From: Streptomyces gilvus
GTDB taxonomy: Bacteria; Actinomycetota; Actinomycetes; Streptomycetales; Streptomycetaceae
Direction: 5' to 3'
DNA: 64,000 nt
Assembly (NCBI RefSeq): GCF_022513565.1
Contig: NZ_JAKWBE010000030.1
Location: 1-64,000, forward strand
The notes beneath the pieces are model-generated. The model did no database searches. It was given only the letters and a program-made list of their open reading frames with translations, and was not told where the DNA came from. The translations under genes were made by a program, and so were the position numbers. Within the stretch, counting starts at the first letter, position 1. The number at the start of each line of letters is the position of its first letter. This document shows positions 63,371 to 64,000 of the stretch, one piece after another.

Positions 63371-63682
63371 GTGAGTATGACGCTGGAGGAGCGGGTGCGG
63401 TCGGCGGTGGCGGCGCTTCTGCATGCGGCGGGGGAGTCGCAGACCGAGCTCGCGACCGCGCTGGGGGTGAGCCAGGCGCAGGTGAGCCGCCGTCAGTCAG
63501 GTGTCGCGGCGTGGAGTCTGGCCGACTGTGAGGTGGTCGCCGTGCATTACGGCATCGATGTTCTCGATCTCCTGGCGGGTCCGACCCGGGCTGTGGAGGC
63601 GCTGCCGGCCAGGCGGCGTCGTACCGTCGGCCGCCAGCCCCATGCGACCCGCCCCGCGGCGGTGACGGACGGGGAGATGTGA
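63371..63682 (+). CDS. Small HTH DNA-binding protein
   Basis: 103 residues from the GTG at 63371 (or the ATG at 63377). It contains an XRE-like helix-turn-helix (ESQTELATALGVSQAQVSRR) and a basic C-terminal tail (PARRRRTVGRQPHATRP). It is cytoplasmic. Its stop overlaps the next ATG (TGATG), so the two genes are coupled. It probably represses its own promoter or accompanies the downstream protein on DNA. Confidence 0.75.
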   Translation: MSMTLEERVRSAVAALLHAAGESQTELATALGVSQAQVSRRQSGVAAWSLADCEVVAVHYGIDVLDLLAGPTRAVEALPARRRRTVGRQPHATRPAAVTDGEM

Positions 63683-64000
63683 TGGCTGACTTCGAGGCGA
63701 TCGACGCGCTGCTCGCCCGGGCAGGGAAGGACGTCGCGCTGCCGCCCGTCGAGGAGCGGCGCGCGCTGCGGCAAGAACTCAACCTCTCGCGTGCCGAACT
63801 CGCCCGCGCCCTGGGCGTCAGCCCCTCCACGGTCGGGGGCTGGGAGGCGGGGCGGGAGCCGAGCGGGGACGTACGGGAGAAGTACGGGTACTTCCTGGAG
63901 GGAGCGCGGACCAAGCTGGCGGCCGCGACCACGGAGGAGGTCTCGGTCGAAGAGCCCGAGGGCGATGCGTCCGCAGTTGCCGGGCCGGGCGTCGGTCAGG
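63682..64000 (+). CDS. HTH protein, N-terminal part (possibly Tap-like)
   Basis: The gene runs off the window after 106 codons. The N-terminus (MADFEAIDALLARAGK, then LPPVEERRALRQELNLSRAE) contains a helix-turn-helix, LARALGVSPSTVGGWEAGRE. This N-terminal layout recalls Streptomyces telomere-associated (Tap-like) and linear-plasmid HTH proteins, but the diagnostic parts lie outside the window. Identity is therefore uncertain. Confidence 0.6.
   Translation, partial: MADFEAIDALLARAGKDVALPPVEERRALRQELNLSRAELARALGVSPSTVGGWEAGREPSGDVREKYGYFLEGARTKLAAATTEEVSVEEPEGDASAVAGPGVGQ

Overview
The window is 64 kb of GC-rich actinobacterial DNA, almost certainly from a Streptomyces chromosome. The evidence is strong third-position GC bias, many GTG starts, leaderless transcripts, TAT-exported glycosidases, ABC sugar uptake operons without their own ATPase, SARP and LAL regulators, an AfsK-like kinase and the SCO6745-type family. 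There are no rRNA or tRNA genes. Many truncated gene remnants, several of them abutting head to head, suggest a variable chromosome arm.

Layout. 1-0.8 kb: 5' part of a GH42 beta-galactosidase. 1.3-3.1 kb: broken ricin-lectin, aldo-keto reductase and SDR fragments around an intact Clp N-domain/HTH gene with a double operator. 3.2-4.5 kb: small membrane protein and methyltransferase. 4.7-10.5 kb: three-gene unit with an Hsp90-family ATPase and a 977-residue TPR protein. 10.7-16.9 kb: SCO6745-like protein, Gfo/Idh/MocA oxidoreductase, AfsK-like kinase, hydrolase. 17.0-25.7 kb: sugar utilisation locus with a large TAT-exported protein, two permeases, a lipoprotein binding protein, a 2-hydroxyacid dehydrogenase and a LacI regulator, with matching operator-like palindromes. 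26-28.4 kb: M4 metalloprotease. 28.6-30.3 kb: coiled-coil/winged-helix protein and SDR.

30.4-46.9 kb: the centrepiece, a one-strand run of GH31, DUF4091 (GH123-like), SGNH hydrolase, GH29 fucosidase, two signal-less beta-sandwich proteins, GH89 alpha-N-acetylglucosaminidase and a CYP152-type peroxygenase P450. A DeoR regulator and remnants of a sugar isomerase and permease lie upstream. The enzymes fit the stripping of fucose and N-acetylhexosamines from mucin-like or other complex glycans. One C-terminal module with a calcium-loop-like motif recurs in four of the proteins, and several cistrons are start-stop coupled.

47-64 kb: frameshifted expansin-like gene, a coupled alpha/beta hydrolase and SDR pair, two large LAL (LuxR) regulators, a lipoprotein of unknown function, a serine beta-lactamase-like lipoprotein, a small secreted protein, a SARP-NB-ARC-TPR regulator, an FMN-barrel remnant, and a two-gene HTH unit whose second member runs off the window and resembles the N-terminus of telomere-associated (Tap-like) proteins.
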